Shown: positions 1 to 9,546 of the stretch, piece by piece
Layout: the number at the start of each line of letters is the position of its first letter
Numbering within the stretch: the stretch's first letter is position 1
DNA from: Schlesneria sphaerica
GTDB lineage: Bacteria > Planctomycetota > Planctomycetia > Planctomycetales > Planctomycetaceae
Direction of reading: 5' to 3'
NCBI RefSeq assembly: GCF_044336245.1
Contig: NZ_CP172346.1
Span: forward strand, 6,572,001 to 6,636,000
Length of the DNA stretch: 64,000 bases
Position numbers and translations under genes: made by a program
The notes under the pieces: generated by a model
Told to the model about the DNA's origin: nothing
What the model saw: the letters and a program-made list of their open reading frames with translations, nothing else
Database searches by the model: none

Positions 1-100
1 CGCTGAAGTAAGTCGGCGGGCGATATCGTTGCGTCAGGCAGGTCAATGTGAAACTGTGAACGAGCGCTCGAGCAATGCTTTCACCCCAAGGAGAATTCTC

Positions 101-1204
101 ATGAATTCAGAATCCGTTTCGCGTCGTGAGTTTCTTTCGACCTCGGCAGCGGCCGCGACGGTGATCATGGGAGCACCGATGGTTCTGACAGCGGCGAAAA
201 CCGACAAGCCGTTGATCGTGGGAGAAGGCGAACATCAATTTGAAGTTCAGCACGAGTGGCCCCAGCTTCCTGACAAGTTCACATGGCAGACTACCCATAA
301 CGTCGCCACCGACAAGTCAGGAAACCTGTACGTCATCCACGAAGGTCGGACTGACCTTAAAGATCACCCCGCGATCTTCGTTTTCGACTCTGAAGGAAAG
401 TATATTCGTTCGTTCGGAGCACAGTTTCAGGGTGGCGGCCACGGGATCGAGATTCGTCAGGAAGGAAACGAAGAATTCCTGTACGTCTGTGCTTATCAGA
501 GCCTGAAGACGTTTGCCAAGATGGACCTCAAAGGAGGGATCGTCTGGCAGCAGTACGCACCAATGGAATCAGGCGTCTATGCAGAGGGAGAAAATACTCG
601 ACCTGAAGATCGTCCTGATCCTGCGAAGGTCTGGGGAGCAGATCGATTTCTTCCTACCAACTTTGCATTTCTGGATGATGGTGGGTTCCTGCTGATCGAC
701 GGGTACGGAGCATCGTACGTTCACCGTTACGACAAGAACGGCAAATGGGTCAGCTGCTTCGGAGGTGTTGGCAACGGCGAAGGAAAATTTGCCACACCGC
801 ACGGCATCTGGGTTGATAAGCGTTCCGGTCGCGAACCATCCATCGTCGTCTGCGACCGGGCTCATCACACGTTGCAGTACTTCACCATGGACGGGAAGTA
901 CCTCGAAACCCTCACGGGTTTCGGCCTGCCCGCGAATGTTGAGACCTGGAAGAATCTCATGGTCGTTCCAGAACTGCACGCGCGAGTCACGCTGCTCAAT
1001 GAAAAGAATGAAGTTGTCGCTCGTTTGGGCGACGATGTGGCGCGGGTCACGTCAGACAATTTCACGATCCGGGGTGACAAATCCAAGTGGCAGAATGGAA
1101 AGTTCGTCCATCCACATGACGCCTGCTTCGCTCAGGATGGTAGCCTGTTCGTGGCGGAATGGGTCGGCACGGGTCGTGTCTCAAAACTGAAGAAGCTCAC
1201 CTGA
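101..1204 (+). CDS. Tat-exported NHL-repeat / six-bladed beta-propeller protein
   Basis: A 367-aa protein. The start at 101 is chosen because it follows a good Shine-Dalgarno (AAGGAG) and opens directly on a twin-arginine signal: SRREFLSTSAAAA at residues 7-19, then a hydrophobic stretch ending near LTAA. An upstream in-frame start at 29 would bury this signal. The mature part contains repeated NHL-like strands such as VFDSEGKYIRSFG, HRYDKNGKWVSCFG and VSKLKKL, each with a following G-x-F/HG-I pattern, consistent with a beta-propeller. Planctomycetes carry many such exported 6-bladed propeller proteins, often linked to peptidyl-alpha-hydroxyglycine lyase-like folds. The substrate is unknown. 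It would be folded in the cytoplasm and exported to the periplasm. It may pair with the PLP enzyme 227 bp downstream on the same strand, but no functional link is visible. Confidence 0.85.
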   Translation: MNSESVSRREFLSTSAAAATVIMGAPMVLTAAKTDKPLIVGEGEHQFEVQHEWPQLPDKFTWQTTHNVATDKSGNLYVIHEGRTDLKDHPAIFVFDSEGKYIRSFGAQFQGGGHGIEIRQEGNEEFLYVCAYQSLKTFAKMDLKGGIVWQQYAPMESGVYAEGENTRPEDRPDPAKVWGADRFLPTNFAFLDDGGFLLIDGYGASYVHRYDKNGKWVSCFGGVGNGEGKFATPHGIWVDKRSGREPSIVVCDRAHHTLQYFTMDGKYLETLTGFGLPANVETWKNLMVVPELHARVTLLNEKNEVVARLGDDVARVTSDNFTIRGDKSKWQNGKFVHPHDACFAQDGSLFVAEWVGTGRVSKLKKLT

Positions 1205-1430
1205 GGCGGCTAAGGGACCGACTGTTCGCTGTTCCGAGAACCCGACGGGTCGTCTGTCACAGTCATTCGGAGTCGGGTGCAAGGGTCAGCGTGGAACGTC
1301 GTCCCGTCCGCACATGGGATCATCAAAAAGTGGGGAAACCCGTCCGAATTGAGAACGAATGGTCCCTGCGGACGGGGCCTCAAAGACAGCTACACCCCAA
1401 GACAACTGCACAAGGGACCAAAAGGTTAAC

Positions 1431-2546
1431 ATGGATTCTAAGTACGCGATCGCTGATACATCACAAATTTTCTCTCCAGCACTACTCGTCTACCGTGACA
1501 TTGTTGTTCGTAATCTGGAGAAGATGATTAAGATCGCCGGAAGTGCGGAGCGGCTTCGACCTCACTGCAAAACGCACAAGATGGCTGCCGTCACAAAAAT
1601 CGAACTCTCGATGGGCATCAAGAAGCATAAGTGTGCCACGTTTGCGGAAGCACAAATGCTGGCGGATTGCGGCGTGAAGGATATTTTTCTGGCCTACAAC
1701 CTGGTTGGCCCCAACATTCAACGGGCGGTCAAATTCCTGCAGACCTATCCTGATGTCCGTTTCAGCGTCACGGCTGACGATGAACTGATGATTGCGGAAC
1801 TCAGTTCAGCAATCTCCGCCATCAAGGGAACGATTGGGGTGTTTCTCGACGTGAACTCGGGTATGCACCGTACGGGAGTACTACCCGGTCCGCGAGCCGC
1901 CGAGCTGTATCAGCAAATCATCGACGCCCTGGGCCTCGAGCCGCGTGGTTTCCATCTTTACGATGGTCATAATAACCAGACGAGTCTCGAGGAACGCACG
2001 GCTGCCGTGCATGCGTGCTGGCAAAGTGCGGCTAAACTGCGGGACGAATTTGTGGGTCGGGGTTGGCCGGTTCCGGCGATCGTCTGCGGCGGTACAGGCT
2101 CGTTCCCTGTGTACGCCAAGCTGGATGATCCGGCAATTGAACTGGCACCGGGGACGTGCGTCTTCCACGATTCCGGGTACGGGACGGCCTTTCCTGACAT
2201 GGACTTTGAACCGGCGGTCCTCATGCTGACTCGCGTGATCAGTCGGCCGGGCATTAACCGTTTGACGTGCGATCTGGGGAACAAAGCCGTCGCTTCGGAC
2301 CCTCCCAAAGGACAGCGAGCCTACTTCCCGGACCTGCCCGACGCGGTGCAGGCAATTCATAATGAAGAGCACATGGTTCTGGAGTCACCGCTGGCTGATC
2401 AGTATCAGCCTGGTGCCGAACTGTATGCGGTTCCCAAACACGTCTGCCCCACGTCCGCCTTGCATAAACAGGCTTACGTCATCGAAGGAGGCAAAGTGGT
2501 TGATCAATGGGACGTCACCTCACGTGACCGCTTCTTGACGATTTGA
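1431..2546 (+). CDS. DSD1-family PLP enzyme (D-threonine aldolase / D-serine dehydratase-like)
   Basis: A 371-aa protein of the alanine racemase fold-III D-serine dehydratase / D-threonine aldolase family. The PLP-lysine motif RPHCKTHK is at residues 42-49, close to the family's usual position. A glycine-rich GGTGSFP segment (phosphate cradle) lies near residue 221, and the C-terminal metal-ligand motif KHVCPT lies near residue 340. Known members cleave D-3-hydroxy amino acids or dehydrate D-serine, using PLP plus a divalent metal. Which substrate is used here cannot be told from sequence. The start at 1431 follows AAAAGGTT; the longer frame upstream has no ribosome-binding site and no family-like residues. 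It is a cytoplasmic enzyme of normal length for the family. Confidence 0.88.
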   Translation: MDSKYAIADTSQIFSPALLVYRDIVVRNLEKMIKIAGSAERLRPHCKTHKMAAVTKIELSMGIKKHKCATFAEAQMLADCGVKDIFLAYNLVGPNIQRAVKFLQTYPDVRFSVTADDELMIAELSSAISAIKGTIGVFLDVNSGMHRTGVLPGPRAAELYQQIIDALGLEPRGFHLYDGHNNQTSLEERTAAVHACWQSAAKLRDEFVGRGWPVPAIVCGGTGSFPVYAKLDDPAIELAPGTCVFHDSGYGTAFPDMDFEPAVLMLTRVISRPGINRLTCDLGNKAVASDPPKGQRAYFPDLPDAVQAIHNEEHMVLESPLADQYQPGAELYAVPKHVCPTSALHKQAYVIEGGKVVDQWDVTSRDRFLTI

Positions 2547-2862
2547 ATCAGGGCCGACGGGTGACTTTCAGACGTGCAATCGCCCGCTTCGAACGCGAAG
2601 AGTGCGACCACCAGGTTTGGACGGAATCGGTTGTGCGGTCGTCCGGCGAGATCCGGCCGACCGCATGATCAGTGATCAGCCGAGGGCACTGACGAGAGCT
2701 CCCTGCTCGGCCCAACTCCGTAGTTGCAATGGATTGAAGCCGTATGTGAACGACCTCCATCGCTCTTTTGCGGGTTCCTCTCTCTGCACGAGAAATAAAG
2801 ACATCGTGGCCGCGAGCCGATCGTCACTCGTGATCCGTTCGCACTGACAACTCCTCTGGCTC
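2547..2862. other. Intergenic between convergent genes
   Basis: This 316-bp gap separates the 3' ends of the PLP enzyme and the giant envelope protein. Short frames on both strands have no recognisable domain or ribosome-binding site. No strong terminator hairpin followed by a T-run is seen. Confidence 0.5.
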
Positions 2863-5800
2863 TCAGAGTGTTGTGGCTGGCTTACGTGATGTCTGCGATA
2901 TCAGCATTCGTAGAGCCAGGACAATCATGAGCAGTGGCCCGAACGCACTGGGGGTTAGGAAGAACCACCAGATCAATGCCAGCAGCAGCCACGAAATGGA
3001 AATATGCCGATCCAGGAATTGGCCCCACTTCACCCGAATGACTTGTCGCAGTAGCGGGACAAGGATCAGTGCCAGGAGGCACGACACTGTGCACAGCAGC
3101 CACGTGTCGTTGATCTGAACAATGTTGATTCGGCCTTCGTGTTGACTGAGTCCTCGAATGCAACCTTCGCAATCGGCAGGAGGCTCTTCCAGCAGGCGGG
3201 ACTGCCAACTGATCTGCGGTGCGTCAGGAACGGGTTCTAATTCATCGATCGCTGCAATGATGTCACTACGCCGTTGAAGTCGTGCTTCCGTCTGCTTGGT
3301 TGGTGACGACAGTTCTCTCGTCACATGGGTGAGCAGACGTGTTTGTAGCTGATCAAGTCTCCATCGATTGGCAGCCGCTCCACGCGTTTCGGGTCCCAGT
3401 GCCTGGTGGCGTTCCAGCAGGGTTTCCAGTCGGTCCAGTCCCTGATCGAACGAATTGACTTCGGTCAGTCCTGACCGTGCCCACAATCGGATGGAATCAT
3501 CAGGGAGGATTGTGATGAGGTTCCGTTCGAGCCGGATTCCTGTCGGCCAGGGGAAGGTCTCCGTGGGGGTCGAGTTCATGCGGAATGAGGACGATGAGTC
3601 CGCTGTCCATGCCAAAGTGAGAAGTGATTCCGTACCCGCATCGGTCATCGGAATCGTCAATTTTTGTCCGACAGGGTCCATCAACGGAAGCGGATGATCA
3701 TCCAGAAAGATTGCCGTGATCACCGTGCCCGCAGGCAGCTCGAAATCCAGATCTGTTCTGACACTCGAAAGGAAGGCTTGCGTGATTCCGGCACGCTGGC
3801 CACTCCAGTGCAGCCACATTCGCTGATCCAGCAGTCGTACCGATGCTTCGCGCAGGTGCGGTGTAACGACGTCACGCTGGATGCGGACCGAAGGACCAGT
3901 GACACGAAAAGCCGTTCCGGCACCTGGAATCTCTTGAAAGAAACTGGTCGACCATTGGGGCAGGTCTGCGACTCGTACTTCACGCCCGCTGGCGGCAAAC
4001 CAGACATCTTCAGGCTCAATCACGAGCAAGGTTTCGTGAGTGTTGGAGTTGAGCGGGACTGGCAGCGGCAGTCCCCAGTCGGACGCTTTGGGCTCGGCCA
4101 GCGTCATCTCAAACTGAGCGGAAGTTGTTCCCGAACCGTCACCACGGTTGAGCAGAAGGTCCAGTTGCCTCCCCCCTTCGCTCGGGTCGCGCCAGGCAGG
4201 TTCTGCGTTATCAACGGTGACGCTTTCAATGGCTGTGAATGTCTCCGGGAAGTTGAGCCCCATTCGCATGGGTGACTCTCCTTCGGGAGTCATCTGGATG
4301 CGGTACTTCAAATTCCATTCCCCCGTATCCGCCCGGCGAAGAACAGCAGTCGCACGTGCCGTACACCGCGAGTGACGGGATGACGTTTGTATGGTTCCCC
4401 TTACGACGGGATCTGTCAGCAGAAATCGTCCGAGCAGAATTTGTCCGTCCTGTTCGAAGTTGACTGTGCTCAGTCCTTCCGTATCGGCTTTCCAGTCACG
4501 TGCGGGGGTCAACACGACGTCGACTTCAGGATCGCGGGTGAGTGTGAGCTTTGAATTCGTGACATCACAGTCTTCGGGGCGGACGAACGGCAAGTTGATC
4601 TGGACCCCTGAACGGATAGGCAAGCTGCCGCGGAGGGAAATTGTTTGCCGCCCCTGGGTCTTGTCATGAAAAATAACGATGCGCGAGGGATTCGTGCGTG
4701 ACTCGGCCCAGCGAATCCGGCGTTCCGCGCCGTTCTCGATGACCGAAACCTTCTCTACCCGCAGTCGCCGATCGACATCGAGGACCGTCTGAAAAACAGG
4801 TGCCAGCGAGGTTTCAATCTCTCCGACCAGCGACCATTCCATTCTCCGCTTGCCGATCGATCCTGATTGTCGCCACTGCATCGCCCGGCGACGGGGCTGA
4901 TACGGGACCAATGAGAATGTCGGGGCCGCGGCCGCACGTAGCTCAAACGCTGTTTGTGCCTGGGTTGGAACGACGGTCTCCAGCAGGACGGGGGCCGTCG
5001 CGTCGATCCACGCTTGCAGGTAACTCTCGGGCGAGATGCTGTTGACGTATTCGGGGTCCAGATTGCCCGCTTCGACACGGAAGTCCGATGGTGCGGAGAT
5101 TCCCCACCAGTTTCGTTCAAAATGCCAGACGAGCGTCTCAGAACCTGCCAGCCCAAACCGGGGGAGTACGGTCTGGACCAGTGAGTCGGCCTGAATCAGC
5201 AGCAGTGTCCCATCGACGATGATTTGCGAACGCCGGGGGGACTCGAAAATCAGCCTCAGACGACGCTGGCCAGACGGAAGGACAATCACGTCACTTCTCA
5301 ACAAATCGTCGTCACGTGAGTGAACGCGACGGACAATGGAGTCGGTTGGAAGTTCGAACTCCAGTGCCTCCAGACTTCCTTCTTCGACATTGGCGACGAG
5401 ATGAAACCGAAGTTCAACGCTGGAGGGGCGAAGTTCGAGATGCTGCAGCATCGATGCCGTTGCATTGAGGACCTTGGGAGGAGGTGCAGATTGACCCCAG
5501 CGAGCAGAAATTAATGAGGTCAGGCCCAGGTCCGTTTCGATGCGGTACCGATCCGGATCTCGTTCGGACGCACCCCGCGCACCGGTGACCTCGGCATAGG
5601 GATAGGGCTCAGGTAGCAACAGGGTGAGGTGGCTGTTGACCACGCTCGGGATGGCCAGATCCAGCATTCGACCCCCGGGGCGCGGCTTGCGAAGCCGCAG
5701 TTCGATCCTGAACGTAGAGATCCTCTCTTCTTGAAGCTCATCGGCAGCACTGACGGATTCGTCCGACTTGAAACTCGATTCGGGCCGCATCAGCTCGATC

Positions 5801-8800
5801 GAGTAGCCCTTTCCATTCGGCAGTGAGCCGATCGGAGACGGCTTACCGTTGACCAGGCATGACTCCGCATCGGGCAAGCTCACATCGGCCAGCGCCAGTT
5901 CTACCAGGACACTCGGGTCTGACGAGGGGAGCAGATGGACGACGTAGCTGGCCAGGATATTCCAGTGACTCTCGGTCGTTCCCCGCAATTCATAGTTCGC
6001 GGCTGAGATCAGATAATCGGGGGTAGCCCCTCGTTCGCTGGCAAGTTCTTTCCATCGTGACAGGACGTCCTTGGGTACGTAAACGAAGGGGAGTGATTCG
6101 GAGGGGTTCCCCTCTTCGTCGACGGGGATGTAGACACGGGGAATCGTCTGGACCAGACCCGCTTCGCCACCTGGCTGCCTGGCAAATGCGGGCGTCAAGG
6201 AAACTAACGACAATCCCGCGAACGTGATGCCCCCCAGCAGGCAGGCCGTCAGCGTTGCGGGCAAGGTACGTAGAGATGAGCCCATCGATTCCGCCGGAGG
6301 TTTCACCGGAGTGAGTAGCCGACGGGGAATCAACAAGGCAATCAGCGTTCCCGCAACGGCTCCTCCCAAGAAACCGGCATAGGGCATGGGGGCTGAGAAT
6401 GTTGCCGCCATGGACAACCCGAGGACGTAAGCAGCAAAACGGTCTCGGTTCGACCAGCCAATCATCCGCAGTCCGATGCCGAGCGTCAGGCAGACCCCGA
6501 AGCTGATCCAGGTGAGCAGCTTGATACGAGAGGTGTGCCACAGCTCAACCGACAGATTCGTAGGCACACCGGGCGTGACGGCTTCATGTCGCTGACCTTC
6601 GGCGGCCGCTTCCAGGGATGCTTCCGGGAAGGCCAACGCGGGAGGGGTTGTCAGGTGTGGTTGAAACAGTCGATACCAGGATTCGCTGTAAAACGGATGA
6701 AAGATCGACTCCGACTGAGAACGGCCAAGTGGTCCAAACAGTCGCTCCTGCCAGGTGGGCGAAGGAAGAGGCCGTGACAATCGCGCCCCACTGGGCTCGG
6801 CGAAGAGCCGGGCAGAAGGAGGAACGGTGAAATCCCAGTGAAACACCAGAACCTGGGCAGAAACTTCCGGGACGATGATTCGACGTTTTTCGTAAAGGAC
6901 ACTGCTGTGCGCGGGGACCCTGTAGATCAACTCGACCGCGTCCTTGCGAGTGGCATTGAGTCCGGGGACAACGAATTCGCCATCACGAAGGTTGACCGCG
7001 ATGGACTGTCCATCCACGGTCGCATCCTGCAGCGTGGCGTCGGGTGCGAGTTTGATCCGCATTGACTCTTGCGCTGAACCGTTTTCCAGTTGCAGGCGGG
7101 CGCGGTAAAGATCGAACCCGCTGTCGTCAGTCGTCATCAATGTGCTGAGCTGCATCGACACCATCAAGGGAAAGTCCTTCGACGGCTCGGGGTTTCGCAT
7201 TTCCAGCCCAAAGATCGCTTCTGGAGTGGCGTACCACCAGGTCGAACGTTCGCCGGTCGACTTCAGTCCGTCAGTTTCCATGGTTAACTGAAGCGAGTCA
7301 GGGTGATTCAGTTTCAGTTGAGCGATTTTCTCAATGGCGTGCGGCACAATTGCCAGTGCCGGTCGATTCGGCGATGACCAGCGGTTGGTCGAGTTCCCCT
7401 CAACGGTGAACTCCCGTTCGATTCCCCGGGGCAGACGGATCTCCCACAGTTCCCCTTTGGGGGGCAGATTCCACTCCACATGCTCCGACTTTTTGAGTCG
7501 AGAAGCAGAGAGCTCGGCCGGTTTCGATCCCTTTAAACTCCAGCGGACATCGGTATTCGACTCAGTCAGATAGATGAGCAGTCGATCGGGATTGGGAAGC
7601 CGGGGCTGGTATTGAATGGTATAGCGAACGCGGTATTCGCTGGGAAAAGCCTCGATCACGGTCTCGGTTTTGACCTGCACCGGGGGTAGTTGAGGCGTGA
7701 CCTTAAACGTTCCCCCTCCTTCAAGCGCGTCTCCACGGAACCAGCGCCGCTCGAAGTGATCGGGCGCTGCAGGAAACGGCGTAATAGGGGGCGGCGGAAT
7801 CCGTTCGAACCTCGCATCATCAGAAATATCAGGGGTCATCGAATTCGGGACTTCGATTCCCAGCAGGACTTCCGAGGTGTCGCAGTTCAAAAGTTGAGGC
7901 AATGGAATCGAGACGACTTGACCCGGTTCGGGGGGACGCCGGCGCGCAATCACCCTCACAGCGCGCGGCTGACCTGGCTGAATTGCCTCAAGAAATTCGA
8001 TGGCCAGCAGCGACTGACTGTCCGAGAGCGTCTGCCCCCCTTCCTGCAGTTTGACATCCCAGATCAGTTTTTCCGGCTCAGGTGGTCTGTTGGCCGCGTT
8101 CGTATCCGGAACTCGCGGCAGTGGGGCTCCCCGCAGTGGATCTGCCATCTGGACATCGGTGATTTCCCACTGGGGAGGGAACAGGCAGCTCGTTCGAAAT
8201 CCCCCGACGGTCGGCGATGTCCAGGTGATTTCGGTATCCAGCATCCACGAATCTTCGTCCGCAATCAGCAGGCCCAGCATTTGACCGGTCAGCGTGACCG
8301 GGGGCCGATGCACGTCCAGAATCAGTTGCGCTTCGGGCGACAACTGCTGGAACATGAGGCTCTCGCCATCGGAGGTCGGCATGAGAGGGGTCAACTGGCG
8401 ATACGCGGTCGACCTGATCGACCGGATCTGCAGCGGCGACTGTACAATCACGGACTGGCGTCCGCCGGAAAATGTGCTGTTCTCGACAATGATTTGCGGA
8501 GAGATCGCAGGACGGTCGGGTTCCTTTACGGCCATGCCGTCGATACGCAGCGTGCGCCCCCTTCCGAGCAGTGGCCCGGGCAAGCGAATCAGCAGTTTTC
8601 CATCGGGATCCGTCTCAGGGACTCGTTGAAATTGAATGGGAGTCTCAGAGCCGTACACGACTGAGTAGATCGTCAGACCGGCCGGGACACGCAACGAAAA
8701 CTCCCGGATCGGAGCATCAAGTGCCTCAAGGTTCAGGACCAGTTGAAATCGGACATCTTCTTCTCGGACCACGACGTGCATATCGTGTTCAACCAGCAGC

Positions 8801-9546
8801 GCGTTCCGCCGAGGCTCAATGGCGTCGCTGGACACGCACGTCAACCGACAACGATTGTTGTTTCCGCACTGAATTCGCCACAACCGAGTTGCTTCGGACG
8901 GGGCGTCAGACAACAGAGTCACATCGGCCCCGGGAACATCAATGATGTAGGCTCGGGGGATCCGCAGGTCCAGAAACGACGTGGTTGCTTCAGGCAACTG
9001 AAGATCAAAGTCGATTCCGCCGGGAAACTTCCTTCCTGCGCACGTCCATTCCCCCAGCAGTTCATCACTTCTCTCGTCGGTCAGGACCCAGGCGCGGCCA
9101 TCGGCGGATGAACCCCAGATGGCACTTCGGTTTTGCCATTTGAGTTCTTTAATCGCGAAAGAGAATGGTCCCAGCTCAAGCAGGGAAGGAGGTCCGTCAA
9201 GTCTCTGAACCGATGCTGTCATCAGTCCGCTGACCAGTGTGTCATCGACGAGAATGGCTTCGTAGTGAGCCGACTTCAGCCAGGCGGGACGAGGACCGCG
9301 GGTACGAGCGTTGAGTTTCTCGACCAGTGAGACAAACTCATCCCGCGGCACCGCGACGCTTTTACTAACCTCTTTCGGCCAGGCGTTCGGCTGGTCGGCG
9401 GGAAAGTCTGCTCGTTCAAACTCAATGCCCGGGCGCAGCGGTTCCGCGCCCGATGCATTCCCGGCAAGGCACCCAATCGAATCCGTCAGGAAGAGGCCAA
9501 ACAAAACGCCGAGCCACACCACTTCATGCCAGCGAAAACGGCTCAT
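2863..9546 (-). CDS. Giant exported membrane-anchored beta-rich protein, apparent two-unit fusion
   Basis: A 2227-aa protein of unknown function. It starts with a signal peptide (hydrophobic VVWLGVLFGLFLTDSIG, residues 9-25) and a long beta-rich extracytoplasmic region. Around residues 1010-1075 there is a cluster of transmembrane helices (for example LLTWISFGVCLTLGIGL). At about residues 1090-1122 comes a second signal-peptide-like segment, TACLLGGITFAGLSLVSL then TPAFARQ, after which the beta-rich architecture begins again (PRVYIPVDEEGNPSESLP). Two more transmembrane helices close the protein (LLCTVSCLLALILVPLL and SWLLLALIWWFFLTPSAF). This order (signal, beta domain, membrane cluster; signal, beta domain, membrane cluster) suggests fusion of two paralogous genes. 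The ATG overlaps the stop of the upstream 1138-aa gene by 4 nt (ATGA), implying translational coupling. It resembles uncharacterised planctomycete envelope proteins; no enzymatic motif is visible. Confidence 0.85.
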   Translation of the reverse strand: MSRFRWHEVVWLGVLFGLFLTDSIGCLAGNASGAEPLRPGIEFERADFPADQPNAWPKEVSKSVAVPRDEFVSLVEKLNARTRGPRPAWLKSAHYEAILVDDTLVSGLMTASVQRLDGPPSLLELGPFSFAIKELKWQNRSAIWGSSADGRAWVLTDERSDELLGEWTCAGRKFPGGIDFDLQLPEATTSFLDLRIPRAYIIDVPGADVTLLSDAPSEATRLWRIQCGNNNRCRLTCVSSDAIEPRRNALLVEHDMHVVVREEDVRFQLVLNLEALDAPIREFSLRVPAGLTIYSVVYGSETPIQFQRVPETDPDGKLLIRLPGPLLGRGRTLRIDGMAVKEPDRPAISPQIIVENSTFSGGRQSVIVQSPLQIRSIRSTAYRQLTPLMPTSDGESLMFQQLSPEAQLILDVHRPPVTLTGQMLGLLIADEDSWMLDTEITWTSPTVGGFRTSCLFPPQWEITDVQMADPLRGAPLPRVPDTNAANRPPEPEKLIWDVKLQEGGQTLSDSQSLLAIEFLEAIQPGQPRAVRVIARRRPPEPGQVVSIPLPQLLNCDTSEVLLGIEVPNSMTPDISDDARFERIPPPPITPFPAAPDHFERRWFRGDALEGGGTFKVTPQLPPVQVKTETVIEAFPSEYRVRYTIQYQPRLPNPDRLLIYLTESNTDVRWSLKGSKPAELSASRLKKSEHVEWNLPPKGELWEIRLPRGIEREFTVEGNSTNRWSSPNRPALAIVPHAIEKIAQLKLNHPDSLQLTMETDGLKSTGERSTWWYATPEAIFGLEMRNPEPSKDFPLMVSMQLSTLMTTDDSGFDLYRARLQLENGSAQESMRIKLAPDATLQDATVDGQSIAVNLRDGEFVVPGLNATRKDAVELIYRVPAHSSVLYEKRRIIVPEVSAQVLVFHWDFTVPPSARLFAEPSGARLSRPLPSPTWQERLFGPLGRSQSESIFHPFYSESWYRLFQPHLTTPPALAFPEASLEAAAEGQRHEAVTPGVPTNLSVELWHTSRIKLLTWISFGVCLTLGIGLRMIGWSNRDRFAAYVLGLSMAATFSAPMPYAGFLGGAVAGTLIALLIPRRLLTPVKPPAESMGSSLRTLPATLTACLLGGITFAGLSLVSLTPAFARQPGGEAGLVQTIPRVYIPVDEEGNPSESLPFVYVPKDVLSRWKELASERGATPDYLISAANYELRGTTESHWNILASYVVHLLPSSDPSVLVELALADVSLPDAESCLVNGKPSPIGSLPNGKGYSIELMRPESSFKSDESVSAADELQEERISTFRIELRLRKPRPGGRMLDLAIPSVVNSHLTLLLPEPYPYAEVTGARGASERDPDRYRIETDLGLTSLISARWGQSAPPPKVLNATASMLQHLELRPSSVELRFHLVANVEEGSLEALEFELPTDSIVRRVHSRDDDLLRSDVIVLPSGQRRLRLIFESPRRSQIIVDGTLLLIQADSLVQTVLPRFGLAGSETLVWHFERNWWGISAPSDFRVEAGNLDPEYVNSISPESYLQAWIDATAPVLLETVVPTQAQTAFELRAAAAPTFSLVPYQPRRRAMQWRQSGSIGKRRMEWSLVGEIETSLAPVFQTVLDVDRRLRVEKVSVIENGAERRIRWAESRTNPSRIVIFHDKTQGRQTISLRGSLPIRSGVQINLPFVRPEDCDVTNSKLTLTRDPEVDVVLTPARDWKADTEGLSTVNFEQDGQILLGRFLLTDPVVRGTIQTSSRHSRCTARATAVLRRADTGEWNLKYRIQMTPEGESPMRMGLNFPETFTAIESVTVDNAEPAWRDPSEGGRQLDLLLNRGDGSGTTSAQFEMTLAEPKASDWGLPLPVPLNSNTHETLLVIEPEDVWFAASGREVRVADLPQWSTSFFQEIPGAGTAFRVTGPSVRIQRDVVTPHLREASVRLLDQRMWLHWSGQRAGITQAFLSSVRTDLDFELPAGTVITAIFLDDHPLPLMDPVGQKLTIPMTDAGTESLLTLAWTADSSSSFRMNSTPTETFPWPTGIRLERNLITILPDDSIRLWARSGLTEVNSFDQGLDRLETLLERHQALGPETRGAAANRWRLDQLQTRLLTHVTRELSSPTKQTEARLQRRSDIIAAIDELEPVPDAPQISWQSRLLEEPPADCEGCIRGLSQHEGRINIVQINDTWLLCTVSCLLALILVPLLRQVIRVKWGQFLDRHISISWLLLALIWWFFLTPSAFGPLLMIVLALRMLISQTSRKPATTL

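Noticed and set aside
7690..8664. 324-codon plus-strand frame inside the giant envelope gene
   Set aside because: It is antisense to a clearly coding frame, rich in Arg and Pro as expected for a shadow frame, and has no domain.
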